Shown here: piece by piece, positions 47,046-56,789 of the stretch
Position numbering within the stretch: the first letter of the stretch is position 1
Layout: every line of letters starts with the position of its first letter
DNA from: Clostridia bacterium
GTDB lineage: Bacteria > Bacillota > Clostridia > Christensenellales > Aristaeellaceae
NCBI GenBank assembly: GCA_017431005.1
Contig: JAFRLY010000026.1
Coordinates: 1-64,000 of the forward strand
DNA length: 64,000 nucleotides
Reading direction: 5' to 3'
Program-made: the position numbers and the translations under genes
The notes under the pieces: model-generated
What the model was told of the DNA's origin: nothing
Seen by the model: the letters and a program-made list of their open reading frames with translations, nothing else
The model's database searches: none

Positions 47046-47959
47046 CCTTTGACCGCACCGATGGTCAGTCCCTTTACAAAGTAGCGCTGCAGGAAGGGAT
47101 AGAGCAGAACAATCGGGCCGGTGGCGATGATGGTCATGGCCATTTTCATGCCCTCCAGCGGGACGGCCGGCAGATCCATACCGGACTTCTCCGCCACAAG
47201 TCGCATCGCCTCAGCGGAGCCCAGCATGCTTTGCAGGTAATACTGCAGGTTGAACAGATGGTCATCCGTGATGAAGAGCATGCAGTTATACCAGTCATTC
47301 CAGTAGCCCAGGGCGGAAAACAGGGCCAGCGTCGCCAGCAGAGGCTTGGAAAGCGGCAGCATCAGCCGGACGTAAATCGTGAAGTCGTTGGCACCCTCCA
47401 GCTTGGCGGATTCCGTGATCGCGGCGGGAATTCCGGACATAAAGGACTTCGCGATGATCATGTTCCAGACGGAGAACATCAGGGGCAGAATCAGCGCATA
47501 GACCTGATTTTTAAAGCCCAGGTAACGGACGCAAAGCATGAACCAGGGCACGAGGCCGCCGCTGAAGAGGGTGGTGAAAAAGAAGAAGAAAGCGAAACCG
47601 TTGCGCCACGGGAAATCCCGGCGGCTGAGCACATAGCCCGTCATTGTCGCGAGAAAAACCGCCAGAAAGGTTCCCACCAGCGTGATGCCCGCCGTGACAC
47701 CGTAGGCCCGGAGAATGGCCATCGGATTTTTCAGGCACAGGGCATAGGCTTCCAGGGAAAGATTGCCCGGCAGAATGGGGTAGCCGCTCCGGATCATATC
47801 ATTCTCCGGGGTGAAGGAGGCAATCAGAATCAGGTAAAAGGGCAGGAGGCAGATCAGGGCGAACAGACCGATGAAAAGATATCCGAAGAGACTGACGGCG
47901 ATCTGATCTCCGGTCATGCGGATTTTCTTTTTTCCAGCGTGTTTAGCTGTAACAGTCAT
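47042..47959 (-). CDS. ABC sugar importer permease (LplC/YtcP-type)
   Basis: A 305-residue permease with about six transmembrane helices, the EAA loop ESAKLEGANDFTIYVRLMLP and the common ending FLQRYFVKGLTIGAVKG. The ATG follows GAGGAGGCG. It is 15 nt after its partner permease gene, and its stop codon begins helix A of the structured RNA. Confidence 0.92.
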   Translation of the reverse strand: MTVTAKHAGKKKIRMTGDQIAVSLFGYLFIGLFALICLLPFYLILIASFTPENDMIRSGYPILPGNLSLEAYALCLKNPMAILRAYGVTAGITLVGTFLAVFLATMTGYVLSRRDFPWRNGFAFFFFFTTLFSGGLVPWFMLCVRYLGFKNQVYALILPLMFSVWNMIIAKSFMSGIPAAITESAKLEGANDFTIYVRLMLPLSKPLLATLALFSALGYWNDWYNCMLFITDDHLFNLQYYLQSMLGSAEAMRLVAEKSGMDLPAVPLEGMKMAMTIIATGPIVLLYPFLQRYFVKGLTIGAVKG

Positions 47960-47974
47960 ATTTCACGCCTCCTC

Positions 47975-48946
47975 TCAATACAGCGCATAGTCGGGATTCG
48001 TGATTTTGACCAGCTTGTTGCAGATCATAATCGTGATGAAGCAAAGCACGGACTGATACAGGCCGACGGCCGCGGACACGCCGATATTCGCGTTGTTGAT
48101 CAGCAGGCGGAACACATAGGTATCAATGATGTCTGTTGAGGGCTGAAGCAGTGCGGAGCTCTTGACGGTCTGGTAGAACAGACCGAAATCGCCCCGGAAA
48201 ATGTTCCCGATGGCCATCAGCACCAGGACCATCATCGTCGGAGTCAGAGAAGGAATCGTAATGAAGCGGATCTTCTGCCAGGCATTCGCTCCGTCAATAT
48301 CCGCCGCTTCAAACATCTCCTGATCCATCCCGGCAATCGCCGCCAGGTAAACGACGGATCCGTATCCTGTCTGCTTCCACAGCTTCAGGAACACCAGAAT
48401 GAACGGCCATGCCGTGGGTGTGTTGTACACGTCAAAGCGTGATCCTCCGAGCACGACGGCGATACTGTTCCAGATGCCGCGCTCATAATTGAAGATGTTG
48501 TACATGATTGCGCCGGCCACGACCCAGCTGATGAAGTAGGGAAGGAACATGAAGGACTGGGCGATCTTCTTGAAATACCGGTTCCTCAGTTCGTTGAGCA
48601 GAATGGCGCTGCCCATTTCAAAAACCACGCCCAGAAAAATGAACGCAATGTTGTAAAGAATGGTGTTCCGCGTGACCCCGGGAAGCTTCCCATCAATCAT
48701 GATCGCCTTAAAGTTCTGCAGCCCGATCCAGGGAGAATGATAGATTCCGCCCCGGTACTGATACTTTTCAAACGCGAGTACCAGGCCGCTCATCGGGACA
48801 TAGCAGAATATGAGCACGTAAACCACGGCAGGGAGAAGCATCAGCAGCAGCAGCCAGTGCTTCCTGAAAACCTTGGACGCAGGTATTCTGGATGAGACGA
48901 TCCGGTCACCGCTGTTTGTATGGATGACCGTCCCTTTCTTTTTCAT
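47975..48946 (-). CDS. ABC sugar importer permease (LplB-type)
   Basis: A 323-residue permease. It has YVPMSGLVLAFEKYQYRGGIYHSPWIGLQNFKA, usual for LplB proteins, six hydrophobic segments and the EAA loop EAADIDGANAWQKIRFITIP. GAGGAG precedes the ATG. First gene of the second importer operon; the promoter lies in the divergent gap to the AraC gene. No ATPase gene is near. Confidence 0.92.
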   Translation of the reverse strand: MKKKGTVIHTNSGDRIVSSRIPASKVFRKHWLLLLMLLPAVVYVLIFCYVPMSGLVLAFEKYQYRGGIYHSPWIGLQNFKAIMIDGKLPGVTRNTILYNIAFIFLGVVFEMGSAILLNELRNRYFKKIAQSFMFLPYFISWVVAGAIMYNIFNYERGIWNSIAVVLGGSRFDVYNTPTAWPFILVFLKLWKQTGYGSVVYLAAIAGMDQEMFEAADIDGANAWQKIRFITIPSLTPTMMVLVLMAIGNIFRGDFGLFYQTVKSSALLQPSTDIIDTYVFRLLINNANIGVSAAVGLYQSVLCFITIMICNKLVKITNPDYALY

Positions 48947-49026
48947 TTTCGCTTCTCCTCTTTTCGTTGCTGCAGAAGCAGATATTATTTATGATATTGC
49001 GGACAAAAACGTCTATTCTGGCAAAA

Positions 49027-49055
49027 ATGGTACCATTACACACGGACTGCGTCAA
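49027..49055 (-). promoter_or_regulatory. Promoter of importer operon 2 with a palindrome at the -10
   Basis: On the minus strand TTGACG (49055-49050) and TACCAT (49032-49027) have a 17-nt spacer. A perfect 12-bp palindrome AATGGTACCATT at 49026-49037 covers the -10 box and could be an operator, although AraC-type proteins usually bind direct repeats. Confidence 0.75.
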
Positions 49056-49205
49056 TGAGATTTTCTGCGAAGCAATTGATAAAATTTGCTTTCTGAAAAA
49101 TCAATATTGATCCTTTTTGCTTTTTGCGCGCCGGGCTGATCTTTCAGCGCGATGCGCTTCATGATGATTTAATGGATCTTCTGCCTTCCGAGAAAATGGA
49201 GCAAG

Positions 49206-49234
49206 TTGAAAAGATCATGAAAAATTGCTATACT
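49206..49234 (+). promoter_or_regulatory. Promoter of the AraC-type regulator gene
   Basis: TTGAAA at 49206-49211 and TATACT at 49229-49234 with a 17-nt spacer. The divergent gap of 365 nt (48947-49311) holds both promoters. A GC-rich stretch with GCGCGATGCGC near 49148-49158 may be a further binding site; no gene is evident. Confidence 0.8.
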
Positions 49235-49311
49235 CGACACAGAAAAAATGCGACAGAACAGATACAGGGACCCGCCCCGGACTGTGACAGAACCGCGTCG
49301 GAGGTGATCTT

Positions 49312-50160
49312 ATGAAATCTGCGGAGCAGAAAGTCTCGTTTGTATCGGATTATTATATTAATTCCCCCAGCAAAACCGCCCAGGAGCTGTTTCTGTACCC
49401 CCTTCAGTGCGGGATTTTTACCTACGAGCCCGGATATATGCTGAAGCGCAGCTCCTTTGACAGCTTCCTGCTGATGTATATTCAGAAGGGACATATGATG
49501 CTGGATCTGGCTGGAAAGCAGCTGCAGGTCGCGGAGAAGCAGTTTGTGCTGCTGGACTGCTATCAGCCTCACGGCTACTCCGCGAGAGACGGTGCCGAGT
49601 GCATCTGGCTTCATTTTGACGGAGTGCAGGCACGAAATTACTATGAATATATTATTGCCCGCCTGGGAAACGTCTTTTCCATGGAGAATGCCTTCCCGGC
49701 AATCCGGAAGATGCACAGCATCCTGAGAGCGTTTGCCGAAAACAATCAGTTTCAGGAGCCGCTCCTGTCCAAATACATTACAGACATCCTGACAGAATTC
49801 ATGATTTATAATCCTGGAACAGGTGCGGGCGGAACCGGCACCGAGGCGGTGGAACGGGCGATGATTTATATTTCCGAGCACTTTACGGAAGATATTCCTG
49901 TCAGCCGTCTGGCCGGATTCGCCGGGCTCAGCGAATATCATTTTATCCGGGTATTCCGCCAGAAAACGGGATATACGCCGCACGAGTATATCATCAACCG
50001 GCGTATGGCCTCCGCCCGCTATCTGCTTAAATATACGGAGCTGACCGTGAAGGAAATCTGCTTCAGCACCGGTTTTTCCTGCGAAAGCGTTTTCTGCAAC
50101 GCCTTCAAAAAGCAGCACCGCATGACACCCCAGCAGTTTCGACTTCTCGGACAGGATTAA
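49312..50160 (+). CDS. AraC/XylS-family transcription regulator
   Basis: A 282-residue regulator. The N-terminal half is a cupin-like sugar-sensing part (FVLLDCYQPHGY, WLHFDG), and the C-terminal 100 residues form two helix-turn-helix units: DIPVSRLAGFAGLSEYHFIRVFRQ and LTVKEICFSTGFSCESVFCNAFKK. The start at ATG 49312 follows GGAGGTG. Divergent from importer operon 2, so it probably controls that transporter in answer to the imported sugar. It ends 16 nt from the convergent GH2 gene, with no strong terminator seen. Confidence 0.93.
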   Translation: MKSAEQKVSFVSDYYINSPSKTAQELFLYPLQCGIFTYEPGYMLKRSSFDSFLLMYIQKGHMMLDLAGKQLQVAEKQFVLLDCYQPHGYSARDGAECIWLHFDGVQARNYYEYIIARLGNVFSMENAFPAIRKMHSILRAFAENNQFQEPLLSKYITDILTEFMIYNPGTGAGGTGTEAVERAMIYISEHFTEDIPVSRLAGFAGLSEYHFIRVFRQKTGYTPHEYIINRRMASARYLLKYTELTVKEICFSTGFSCESVFCNAFKKQHRMTPQQFRLLGQD

Positions 50161-50176
50161 CAGAAAACGTATCAGG

Positions 50177-52570
50177 TCATACGGAAAGTATGACGGGCAC
50201 GATGATCTCCGCCGGCGCCAGGTTTTCCGCAGAGATCCGGATGGTGACCGTTTCGGCCTGCCTGTGCGCGCGGACGACGGCCAGCGCCCGGCCGCGGAAG
50301 GTATTCCGGCAGGGATCGGAATACAGCGTGTGATCCGAGGGATCACCATTATCCAGACTGAGAAGTGTTCCGTTTTCAACTGAGACGGCAACCGGCTGAT
50401 CCGCGCTCGTGACAATCCTTTCCTGTTTATCGCGCAGTGCGATTTCAATCTGAATCACATCCTCCCCGGATCCGGCAACCGACGGCTGATCCGGCTCCGC
50501 GGTCAGATGCGTTGCGGCAGCGGGCGGAAACAGTTCGGCTTTGGAAATGATATGATCGTTTTCGTCATATCCCACCACAATCACAGGCTCTCCGGTGCAG
50601 GGGACATCCCAGGACAGATGGAGGTCGTTGGTCGTGATTGGGCACTGTCTCCGGTCAAAATGCGCCCACTGTTTCGTCATACCCTGATTCGGGAACTCAT
50701 ACGCCTTCACGCCATAGCTCCGGCCTCCCAGGAAAAGCTCTGCCCTGAAGGCATTTGTATATACAATGACCGGAATGATCCGGTCTTTTCCGTAAACTGC
50801 CGGATCCGGCCATGGAGCGACGAACAGTGTCGGAACGTCCTTCCGCCACAAGGAGCGATAGAACCAGTACCCATCCTTCTCAAATCCGCAGGTATCCAGC
50901 ACACCCGCGGAGGACCCCTTGTCCGGCCAGAAGCATTCTCCAAGATAGTCAATGCCTGTCCACATAAAGGACCCGATCATGAACGGACGGCTCCGGACAT
51001 ATTTCCAGAGCTTTTCCGCCTTCAGCATTCTGGCGTAATAGGGGGTTCTTCCCCATACGCTTTCTTCCGTTTCCAGCCGGTAATCTCCCCGGCGCCCGTT
51101 GACGGCGATATCCTCCGTACCCAGCAGCTTCCATTCCGGATGCTCCGTTTTATCCTCCGTCCAGAAGGTTTCCGTGCGTTCCCGCCACCTGTCGGCATAG
51201 TTTACGCCGACCAGATCCATTTCCCGCAGGAAGGCTTCCGAGGCTGCCCGGGGTTCGGCCTTCATCTGATCGCAGGCTGCCGTGACCGGCCGGGTCGGAT
51301 CCAGCGCGTGACATAACCCGACGAGCTCTTTCAGGATTTCCGGGCCGTCGTCCGTGATCTGCTCCAGGATTTCATTCCCGGCGCTCCACATTACGACAGA
51401 GGGATGATTCCTGTCCCGGAGGATCATGGAACGGATATCATCCCGCCAGCAGGATTCGAACCAGTCGGAGTATCCCCGGCTCTGATGCGTGTTGGATCCG
51501 AATTCCTTTCCCTTCATATGCCGCCACTCGTCGAAAGCCTCATCCATGACTACAAATCCCATTTCGTCGGCCAGCCGGAGCAGTGATGGATCCGGAGGGT
51601 TATGGCTGCAGCGCAGCGCGTTGCACCCCATTTCCTTCAGCTTCCTCAGCCGCCTTTCCCAGACGGCCGGCGGAACTGCGGCGCCGACGCCGCCGCCGTC
51701 ATGATGCAGGCATACGCCCTTCATGATCTGCTTGCGGCCGTTGAGCATGAAACCGGTCTCCGCGGAGAAGGAGATCTCCCTGATGCCGAAAGAAACCTGG
51801 CAGCTGTCCAGCACTTCCGTGCCCCTGACCAGCTGAACCTTCACCGTGTACAGCGCAGGATGATCCAGGTCCCAGCAGTCGGGATCCGGAATCGTCACCG
51901 TCTGCCGCACCGTCCGGGCCGGAACGGCGGAGACCGGACTTATCGCTTCAGCAGCTCTCTGACCTGCCGGGTCAGAAATGACGGCAGCCAGCGTAAGCCC
52001 GTTTTCCCTTTCGGGATTCAGGACTTCCGTGGCTATCTCGATCTCAGCATTTCCTTCCTTCAGCGAGCTGCGGACACAGACGCCCCATAACGGGATATGC
52101 GCCGGGCTGTGCTCAATCCAGGTGACATTGCGGGTAACCCCGCTTCCGGAATACCAGCGGCTGTTAGGCTGATGGCTGTTATCCACACGGATCAGGACTT
52201 CATTTTCACCTGTCTGCAGGAACGGCGTCAGCTTCACCTCAAAGGATGTATAGCCATATGCATGATGGCCCGCGTGCTTCCCGTTGACCCAGAGATCGCA
52301 GTTCATATAGACGCCGTCAAACAGCAGGGAAGCCTCCCGTCCCGCTTCCGGAATACAGACAAAGCGTTTCCTGTACCACCCGATACCGGTCCGTGCATAG
52401 CCGCCTGACCCGCAGGAAGGGGCATCGGCCTGTACTTCATAATCCACAGACCAGTCATGGGGCAGCTGCACCGGGCGGAAGGAAACATCAGCTTCCGGAA
52501 AATCAGTCTGATCTGTCAGAGCAAATTCCCAGTCAAAGTTAAACGAGCTTTCTGTTCTCGGAGAATCCAT
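50177..52570 (-). CDS. Glycoside hydrolase family 2 (beta-galactosidase-like)
   Basis: A 797-residue GH2 enzyme with the same architecture as the one at 10.9 kb: VQLPHDWSVDYE, GIGWYRKRF, HAYGYTSFEV, then the barrel with MWSAGNEILE (acid/base Glu near 400) and KLLGTEDIAV (probable nucleophile Glu near 485). The C-terminal beta domains include YTNAFRAELFLGG. No signal peptide. GGAAGGC precedes the ATG at 52570. It lies opposite to the GH35 gene, and both could act on galactose-containing oligosaccharides taken up by importer 2. Confidence 0.9.
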   Translation of the reverse strand: MDSPRTESSFNFDWEFALTDQTDFPEADVSFRPVQLPHDWSVDYEVQADAPSCGSGGYARTGIGWYRKRFVCIPEAGREASLLFDGVYMNCDLWVNGKHAGHHAYGYTSFEVKLTPFLQTGENEVLIRVDNSHQPNSRWYSGSGVTRNVTWIEHSPAHIPLWGVCVRSSLKEGNAEIEIATEVLNPERENGLTLAAVISDPAGQRAAEAISPVSAVPARTVRQTVTIPDPDCWDLDHPALYTVKVQLVRGTEVLDSCQVSFGIREISFSAETGFMLNGRKQIMKGVCLHHDGGGVGAAVPPAVWERRLRKLKEMGCNALRCSHNPPDPSLLRLADEMGFVVMDEAFDEWRHMKGKEFGSNTHQSRGYSDWFESCWRDDIRSMILRDRNHPSVVMWSAGNEILEQITDDGPEILKELVGLCHALDPTRPVTAACDQMKAEPRAASEAFLREMDLVGVNYADRWRERTETFWTEDKTEHPEWKLLGTEDIAVNGRRGDYRLETEESVWGRTPYYARMLKAEKLWKYVRSRPFMIGSFMWTGIDYLGECFWPDKGSSAGVLDTCGFEKDGYWFYRSLWRKDVPTLFVAPWPDPAVYGKDRIIPVIVYTNAFRAELFLGGRSYGVKAYEFPNQGMTKQWAHFDRRQCPITTNDLHLSWDVPCTGEPVIVVGYDENDHIISKAELFPPAAATHLTAEPDQPSVAGSGEDVIQIEIALRDKQERIVTSADQPVAVSVENGTLLSLDNGDPSDHTLYSDPCRNTFRGRALAVVRAHRQAETVTIRISAENLAPAEIIVPVILSV

Positions 52571-52678
52571 TGACGATCGCCTTCCTTTTTATTTTATTGT
52601 TCTTTGTATACGGAAAAACTGCAGCATATTGCCTGTACGCAACAATATATTACCATCCGGCCTGGTCTCTGGCAACTC

Positions 52679-52757
52679 CTGCGGCATGCGGACATCCCGG
52701 CTGTTCAGGACAGACTCCGGGATCCGGCTCCCGCAAAATTTATCAATCATGCCGCAG
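52679..52757. repeat. Inverted repeat in the GH2/GH35 divergent gap
   Basis: CTGCGGCAT at 52679-52687 is the reverse complement of ATGCCGCAG at 52749-52757. Between them are CCCGG and CCGGG pairs. It lies before GH35 (start 52831) and may be a leader hairpin or an operator pair. A weak -10 (TACAAT, about 52791) follows. The rest of the 260-nt gap shows nothing clear. Confidence 0.5.
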
Positions 52758-52830
52758 TAAAAATGAGTGATTAAACGAAAAAAATACGCTACAATCAAAG
52801 AAAAGAAGACGCACAGAGGAGCGTGGCACA

Positions 52831-55086
52831 ATGGAATATCAGATTGATCTGAGCCGGTATCGGGAAGGAACCCGGTTTGACCTGGGAAAGGATTTCAGAG
52901 GAAGCTCTCCTGCGGGGGAATGGATCAGCTTCAACAATTACTACATGGAGAAGAACGGGAAACCTTTCTTTTCTGTAGCGGGTGAGCTCCATTACAGCCG
53001 GATGGAAGCCTCGCGCTGGGAGGACGAGCTGATCAAGATGCGCATGGGTGGGATCAACGTTGTGTCGACCTACCTTTTCTGGAATCATATTGAAGAGGAA
53101 GAGGGAGTCTTTGATTTTACCGGGCGGCGGGATCTGAGGCGCTTTGTTTCCCTGTGCGGGAAGCACGGGATGTATGTGATTCTGCGGGTGGGCCCCTTTG
53201 ACCACGGGGAGGTCCGGAACGGCGGGCTGCCGGACTGGCTGTACGGGAAACCCTTTGAGGTGCGGCATACCAATGAGGAATTCCTGCGGTATGTGCGCCG
53301 CCTGTACGGGAAAATCGGGGAGCAGACCCGGGGGCTCTTTTATCAGGACGGCGGCCCCGTCATCGCAGTGCAGCTGGATAACGAATACATGCATTCCTCC
53401 GCCATGTGGGAGATCACGACGGGTATCTCCAACGAATGGATCAACAAAGGGGATGAAGGGGAGAAATATATTCTGGCCCTGCGGGAGATCGCCCTGGAAT
53501 GCGGACTGAAGCCAGCGTTCTTCACCGGAACAGCATGGGGCGGAGCAGCTTATTCCCCCCGCGTGCTGCCCCTGTGGGGCGGCTATGCCTACCGCCCGTG
53601 GATCTTTTATTCACACCGGGGAGAGCATCCGGCAACAGAGGAATATATCTACGAGGATTACCATCATAACGGCGCTGTCTGCGCGGACGATTTCACACCG
53701 GAATATCCGCCTGAGGACCGGCCGTATGCCTGCTGTGAAATGGGAGCGGGCATGATGTGCTGTTACTATTACCGGTTTATCTACCCTTACCGGAGCGTGG
53801 ACGCGCTGGCCAATATCAAGACAGGGTCCGGCTGCAATTTCCTGGGATATTATATGTTCCACGGGGGAACCAATCCGATCGGGAAAAACGGCACCTATCT
53901 GAACGAGGCGCAGGTGCCGAAAATATCCTATGACTACCAGGCTGCGCTGGGAGAATTCGGCCAGATCCGGGAATCCTACAGCCGTCTGAAGAGCATTCAT
54001 TTCTTTACCCGCTTCTTCGGAGACCGGCTGGCGCCGATGGAGACCGTGCTGCCGGAAGGCGCTTCCGCGACAGATCCCAGAGATACTGAAACGCTGCGTT
54101 TCGCTGTGCGGACCAGCGGAGAGAGCGGTTTCCTCTTCATCAACAATTTTCAGGACCATCTGGATATGCCGGCCCGGAAGCATGACCGGGTGCGCGTGAT
54201 TACCGGGGCGGAGGAATATGATTTTGACATCAGTCTGGCGCCGGAGGAAAACGCAATTCTGCCCTTTGGAATGGATCTGGACGGAATTCTGCTCCGACAG
54301 GCTGCCGCGCAGCCTGTGCTGAGGACGGAAGCGGACGGCCGGGTTCTCTATGTGTTTATGGAGAATGAAGGACTGCCGGCGGACTTCCGTTTCGGAGACG
54401 GGGCGGAGGTGACAGGAAACGCAGGACCCCTGAACGGCGAGGCTGCCCGCTGCTTTACTGTCCGGCAGGGAGAACGGCAGACTGACGTGCTTCTGATCAG
54501 CCGGGAAATGGCGAACCGGCTGTTTCTGCTGCGGGACGGCAGCCTGATCTTTACCGGCGCGGCGCTGCTGGAGGATGAGCTGGGCCATCTGCGGCTGGAA
54601 ACCGTTGAGCCGGACAACATTCTGCAGTGTTGGCCGCCGGAGCGCCTCGGAGCATCCGGGAAATGGATGCGGATGCCGGACCGCGGGCCGCTGGGCGAAT
54701 GGCGGATGGATACCGCGAAGATGGAGCTGAAGGTTTCGGTAATGCAGACAGCCCGGCACAAGTATGTATTCAGCCTGCCGGAGCTGCCGGAGAAGCTGAA
54801 GGATGTCCGCCTGCGGATCAGCTATGAGGGAGATATCGGCATGCTGTTCCTGGACAATACCATGATCAGTGATAACTTTTGCAACGGAGACACCTGGGAG
54901 ATCGGGCTGAGGGAGCACCGGGAGGCGCTGAAAACCGGCAGGCTGGCGCTGACGATCGCACCGGTCCGGGAGGGGGCGGTTGTCAGCACGGAATCCGCCA
55001 TGGCGGCACGGAGCGAGGAAAGCCGGCAGGAGACCGGGAAATTGATCAGCGCGGCTTTACAGCCGGTTTACGAAATTGTAATATGA
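52831..55086 (+). CDS. Beta-galactosidase, glycoside hydrolase family 35
   Basis: A 751-residue GH35 enzyme. The barrel starts with FSVAGELHYSRMEASRWEDE, the acid/base is E185 in VIAVQLDNEY and the nucleophile about E303 in CCEMGAGM. C-terminal beta-sandwich domains follow. No signal peptide. AGAGGAG precedes ATG 52831. It leads a plus-strand group that also holds an SGNH esterase, a sugar isomerase and an AKR-like barrel, all about 20-80 nt apart and so probably an operon for galactan or arabinogalactan-derived sugars. Confidence 0.93.
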   Translation: MEYQIDLSRYREGTRFDLGKDFRGSSPAGEWISFNNYYMEKNGKPFFSVAGELHYSRMEASRWEDELIKMRMGGINVVSTYLFWNHIEEEEGVFDFTGRRDLRRFVSLCGKHGMYVILRVGPFDHGEVRNGGLPDWLYGKPFEVRHTNEEFLRYVRRLYGKIGEQTRGLFYQDGGPVIAVQLDNEYMHSSAMWEITTGISNEWINKGDEGEKYILALREIALECGLKPAFFTGTAWGGAAYSPRVLPLWGGYAYRPWIFYSHRGEHPATEEYIYEDYHHNGAVCADDFTPEYPPEDRPYACCEMGAGMMCCYYYRFIYPYRSVDALANIKTGSGCNFLGYYMFHGGTNPIGKNGTYLNEAQVPKISYDYQAALGEFGQIRESYSRLKSIHFFTRFFGDRLAPMETVLPEGASATDPRDTETLRFAVRTSGESGFLFINNFQDHLDMPARKHDRVRVITGAEEYDFDISLAPEENAILPFGMDLDGILLRQAAAQPVLRTEADGRVLYVFMENEGLPADFRFGDGAEVTGNAGPLNGEAARCFTVRQGERQTDVLLISREMANRLFLLRDGSLIFTGAALLEDELGHLRLETVEPDNILQCWPPERLGASGKWMRMPDRGPLGEWRMDTAKMELKVSVMQTARHKYVFSLPELPEKLKDVRLRISYEGDIGMLFLDNTMISDNFCNGDTWEIGLREHREALKTGRLALTIAPVREGAVVSTESAMAARSEESRQETGKLISAALQPVYEIVI

Positions 55087-55152
55087 CGGAAAGCCTGCCC
55101 GGATTTGCGGCAGCCTCTCCTGCGCAGAAGGAAGAAAGGTTTTGGTGAAAGC

Positions 55153-55812
55153 ATGAGCATTCCCGGCAAAAATGAGTATCTGTCCGCTTTATGCGACCGG
55201 CTCGCGAAGCGCTGGCCTGACAACGCCGCGGTCAATATCGTCTGCCACGGCCACAGCGTGCCTGCCGGCTATGCCTGTACACCCTGGGTGGATACCTTTC
55301 ACGCGTATCCGCATCTGGTGCACAGGACGCTGAATCAGCGCTTCCCCTACGCGGTGACGAATGTGATTGTGACCGCCGTCGGCGGGGAAACGTCTCCCCA
55401 GGGCGCCGCCCGGTTTGAGCGCGACGTGCTGTGCCATCAGCCGGATCTGGTGATCCTGGATTACGGGCTGAACGACCGGCAGGCAGGGCTGGCCGAAGCG
55501 GAGCAGGCCTGGAGAAGCATGATTGAGAAGACGCTGGAGCGCGGGATACCCATCATGCTGATGACGCCCAGCTGGGATCTGACCTGGTTTTCACAGAGCG
55601 GGGAATGGCACGCGCTGGAGACGCACGCGGCGCAGGAGCGGGCACTGGCCGCGGAATACGGCGCCGCGCTGGGTGACAGCTTTGCGGCGTTCCGGCGGTA
55701 CATTGACGGCGGAGGCGATCTGCAGAACCTGCTCAGCCACTGGAATCATCCATCCCCGCTGGGGCACGAGCTCATCGCCCGCGAAATCACCGGCTGGTTT
55801 ACCGCCAGATAG
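55153..55812 (+). CDS. SGNH/GDSL-type esterase
   Basis: A 219-residue hydrolase of the SGNH fold: Ser35 in CHGHSVPAG, Gly in TAVGGETS, Asn in DYGLNDRQ, and the catalytic His in NHPSPLGHEL near the C-terminus. The usual DxxH Asp is replaced by Asn (NHPS), so the acid of the triad is uncertain. In this glycan setting, it could remove acetyl groups from polysaccharide, as in pectin acetylesterases. No signal peptide. ATG 55153 has GGTGAAAG just before it. Confidence 0.82.
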   Translation: MSIPGKNEYLSALCDRLAKRWPDNAAVNIVCHGHSVPAGYACTPWVDTFHAYPHLVHRTLNQRFPYAVTNVIVTAVGGETSPQGAARFERDVLCHQPDLVILDYGLNDRQAGLAEAEQAWRSMIEKTLERGIPIMLMTPSWDLTWFSQSGEWHALETHAAQERALAAEYGAALGDSFAAFRRYIDGGGDLQNLLSHWNHPSPLGHELIAREITGWFTAR

Positions 55813-55891
55813 GATGCTTCCGGCGGACGGGCCTTTGCGCGGCCAGGCAGAGATGAAGCTTCCGGCCTGAAGCAGAAATGAGGAAAAGCCT

Positions 55892-56749
55892 ATGCAGTTT
55901 GGCATGCCGACCCTGATTGAAAACCGGTCCCTGGAGGACAATGTTGCGCTGTGCAGGGAGCTGGGCCTTCAGTTTATTGAACTGAACATGAACTTCCCGG
56001 AATACCAGACCGAACGGCTGGAGAAGACCGATGACCTGCTGCGGCTGGCTGAGCAGGCCGGTATTTACTATACGATTCATCTGGATGAAAACCTGAATAT
56101 CGCGGATTTCAACCGGCTTGTTTCAGACGCGTATCTGGAAACCGTGCGCCGCACAATTGCCGCGGCCAGGAAGCTGCTGCCGCTGCGCGACCGCTTCGGG
56201 GACCGGCGTCAGCCGCTGATTCTGAACATGCATATGCACCACGGCATCCATATCACGCTGCCGGACCGGAAGGTGCAGATGTATGAGCGGGATTTCGACG
56301 TTTATATGCGGTCCTTCACGGACTTCCGCTCCCGCTGCGAAGAATGGACCGGCGATGACGACATTGTGATTGCAGTTGAGAACACGGACGGATTCCGTGA
56401 ATATGAAAAGAAAGCCGCGGCATATCTTCTGGAAAGCCCGAAATTCGCCCTGACCTGGGATATCGGACACTCCAAAGCCATTCATGAAACGGACGTTCCC
56501 TTCATCCTGGCGCATCAGGCCTCCCTGCGGCATTTCCATATCCATGACGCCACGGAAACGCCGCCCAGGAACCATCTTGCCCTGGGCGACGGTGAGATCA
56601 GCCTGGCGGACAGGCTGAAGCTGGCTGAGCGCCGGAATGCCAGATGCGTGCTGGAAACAAAAACCATCGCGGCGCTGAAACAATCCGTTCAGTGGCTGAG
56701 GAACAGGCAGGAGGACTTTTGCTTTTTTCCGGAGAATTCTTTTTCATAA
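55892..56749 (+). CDS. Sugar phosphate isomerase/epimerase-like TIM barrel
   Basis: A 285-residue protein of the xylose-isomerase-like barrel fold. Candidate metal ligands are in IAVENTDGF (Glu), TWDIGHSKA (Asp and His), HFHIHDATE (His-x-His) and VLETK (Glu). Such proteins include hexulose epimerases and inosose or L-rhamnose-type isomerases, and the precise reaction cannot be assigned. AGGAAAAG precedes ATG 55892. It lies in the GH35 group, so a role in processing a monosaccharide released there is likely. Confidence 0.8.
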   Translation: MQFGMPTLIENRSLEDNVALCRELGLQFIELNMNFPEYQTERLEKTDDLLRLAEQAGIYYTIHLDENLNIADFNRLVSDAYLETVRRTIAAARKLLPLRDRFGDRRQPLILNMHMHHGIHITLPDRKVQMYERDFDVYMRSFTDFRSRCEEWTGDDDIVIAVENTDGFREYEKKAAAYLLESPKFALTWDIGHSKAIHETDVPFILAHQASLRHFHIHDATETPPRNHLALGDGEISLADRLKLAERRNARCVLETKTIAALKQSVQWLRNRQEDFCFFPENSFS

Positions 56750-56789
56750 AATTCTGAACAATGTCTGTGTGCATAAAAAGGAGGAACAG

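Noticed and set aside
49124..49315. 63-codon frame between importer operon 2 and the AraC gene
   Set aside because: It overlaps the AraC promoter and start, has no ribosome site and no homology I can see.
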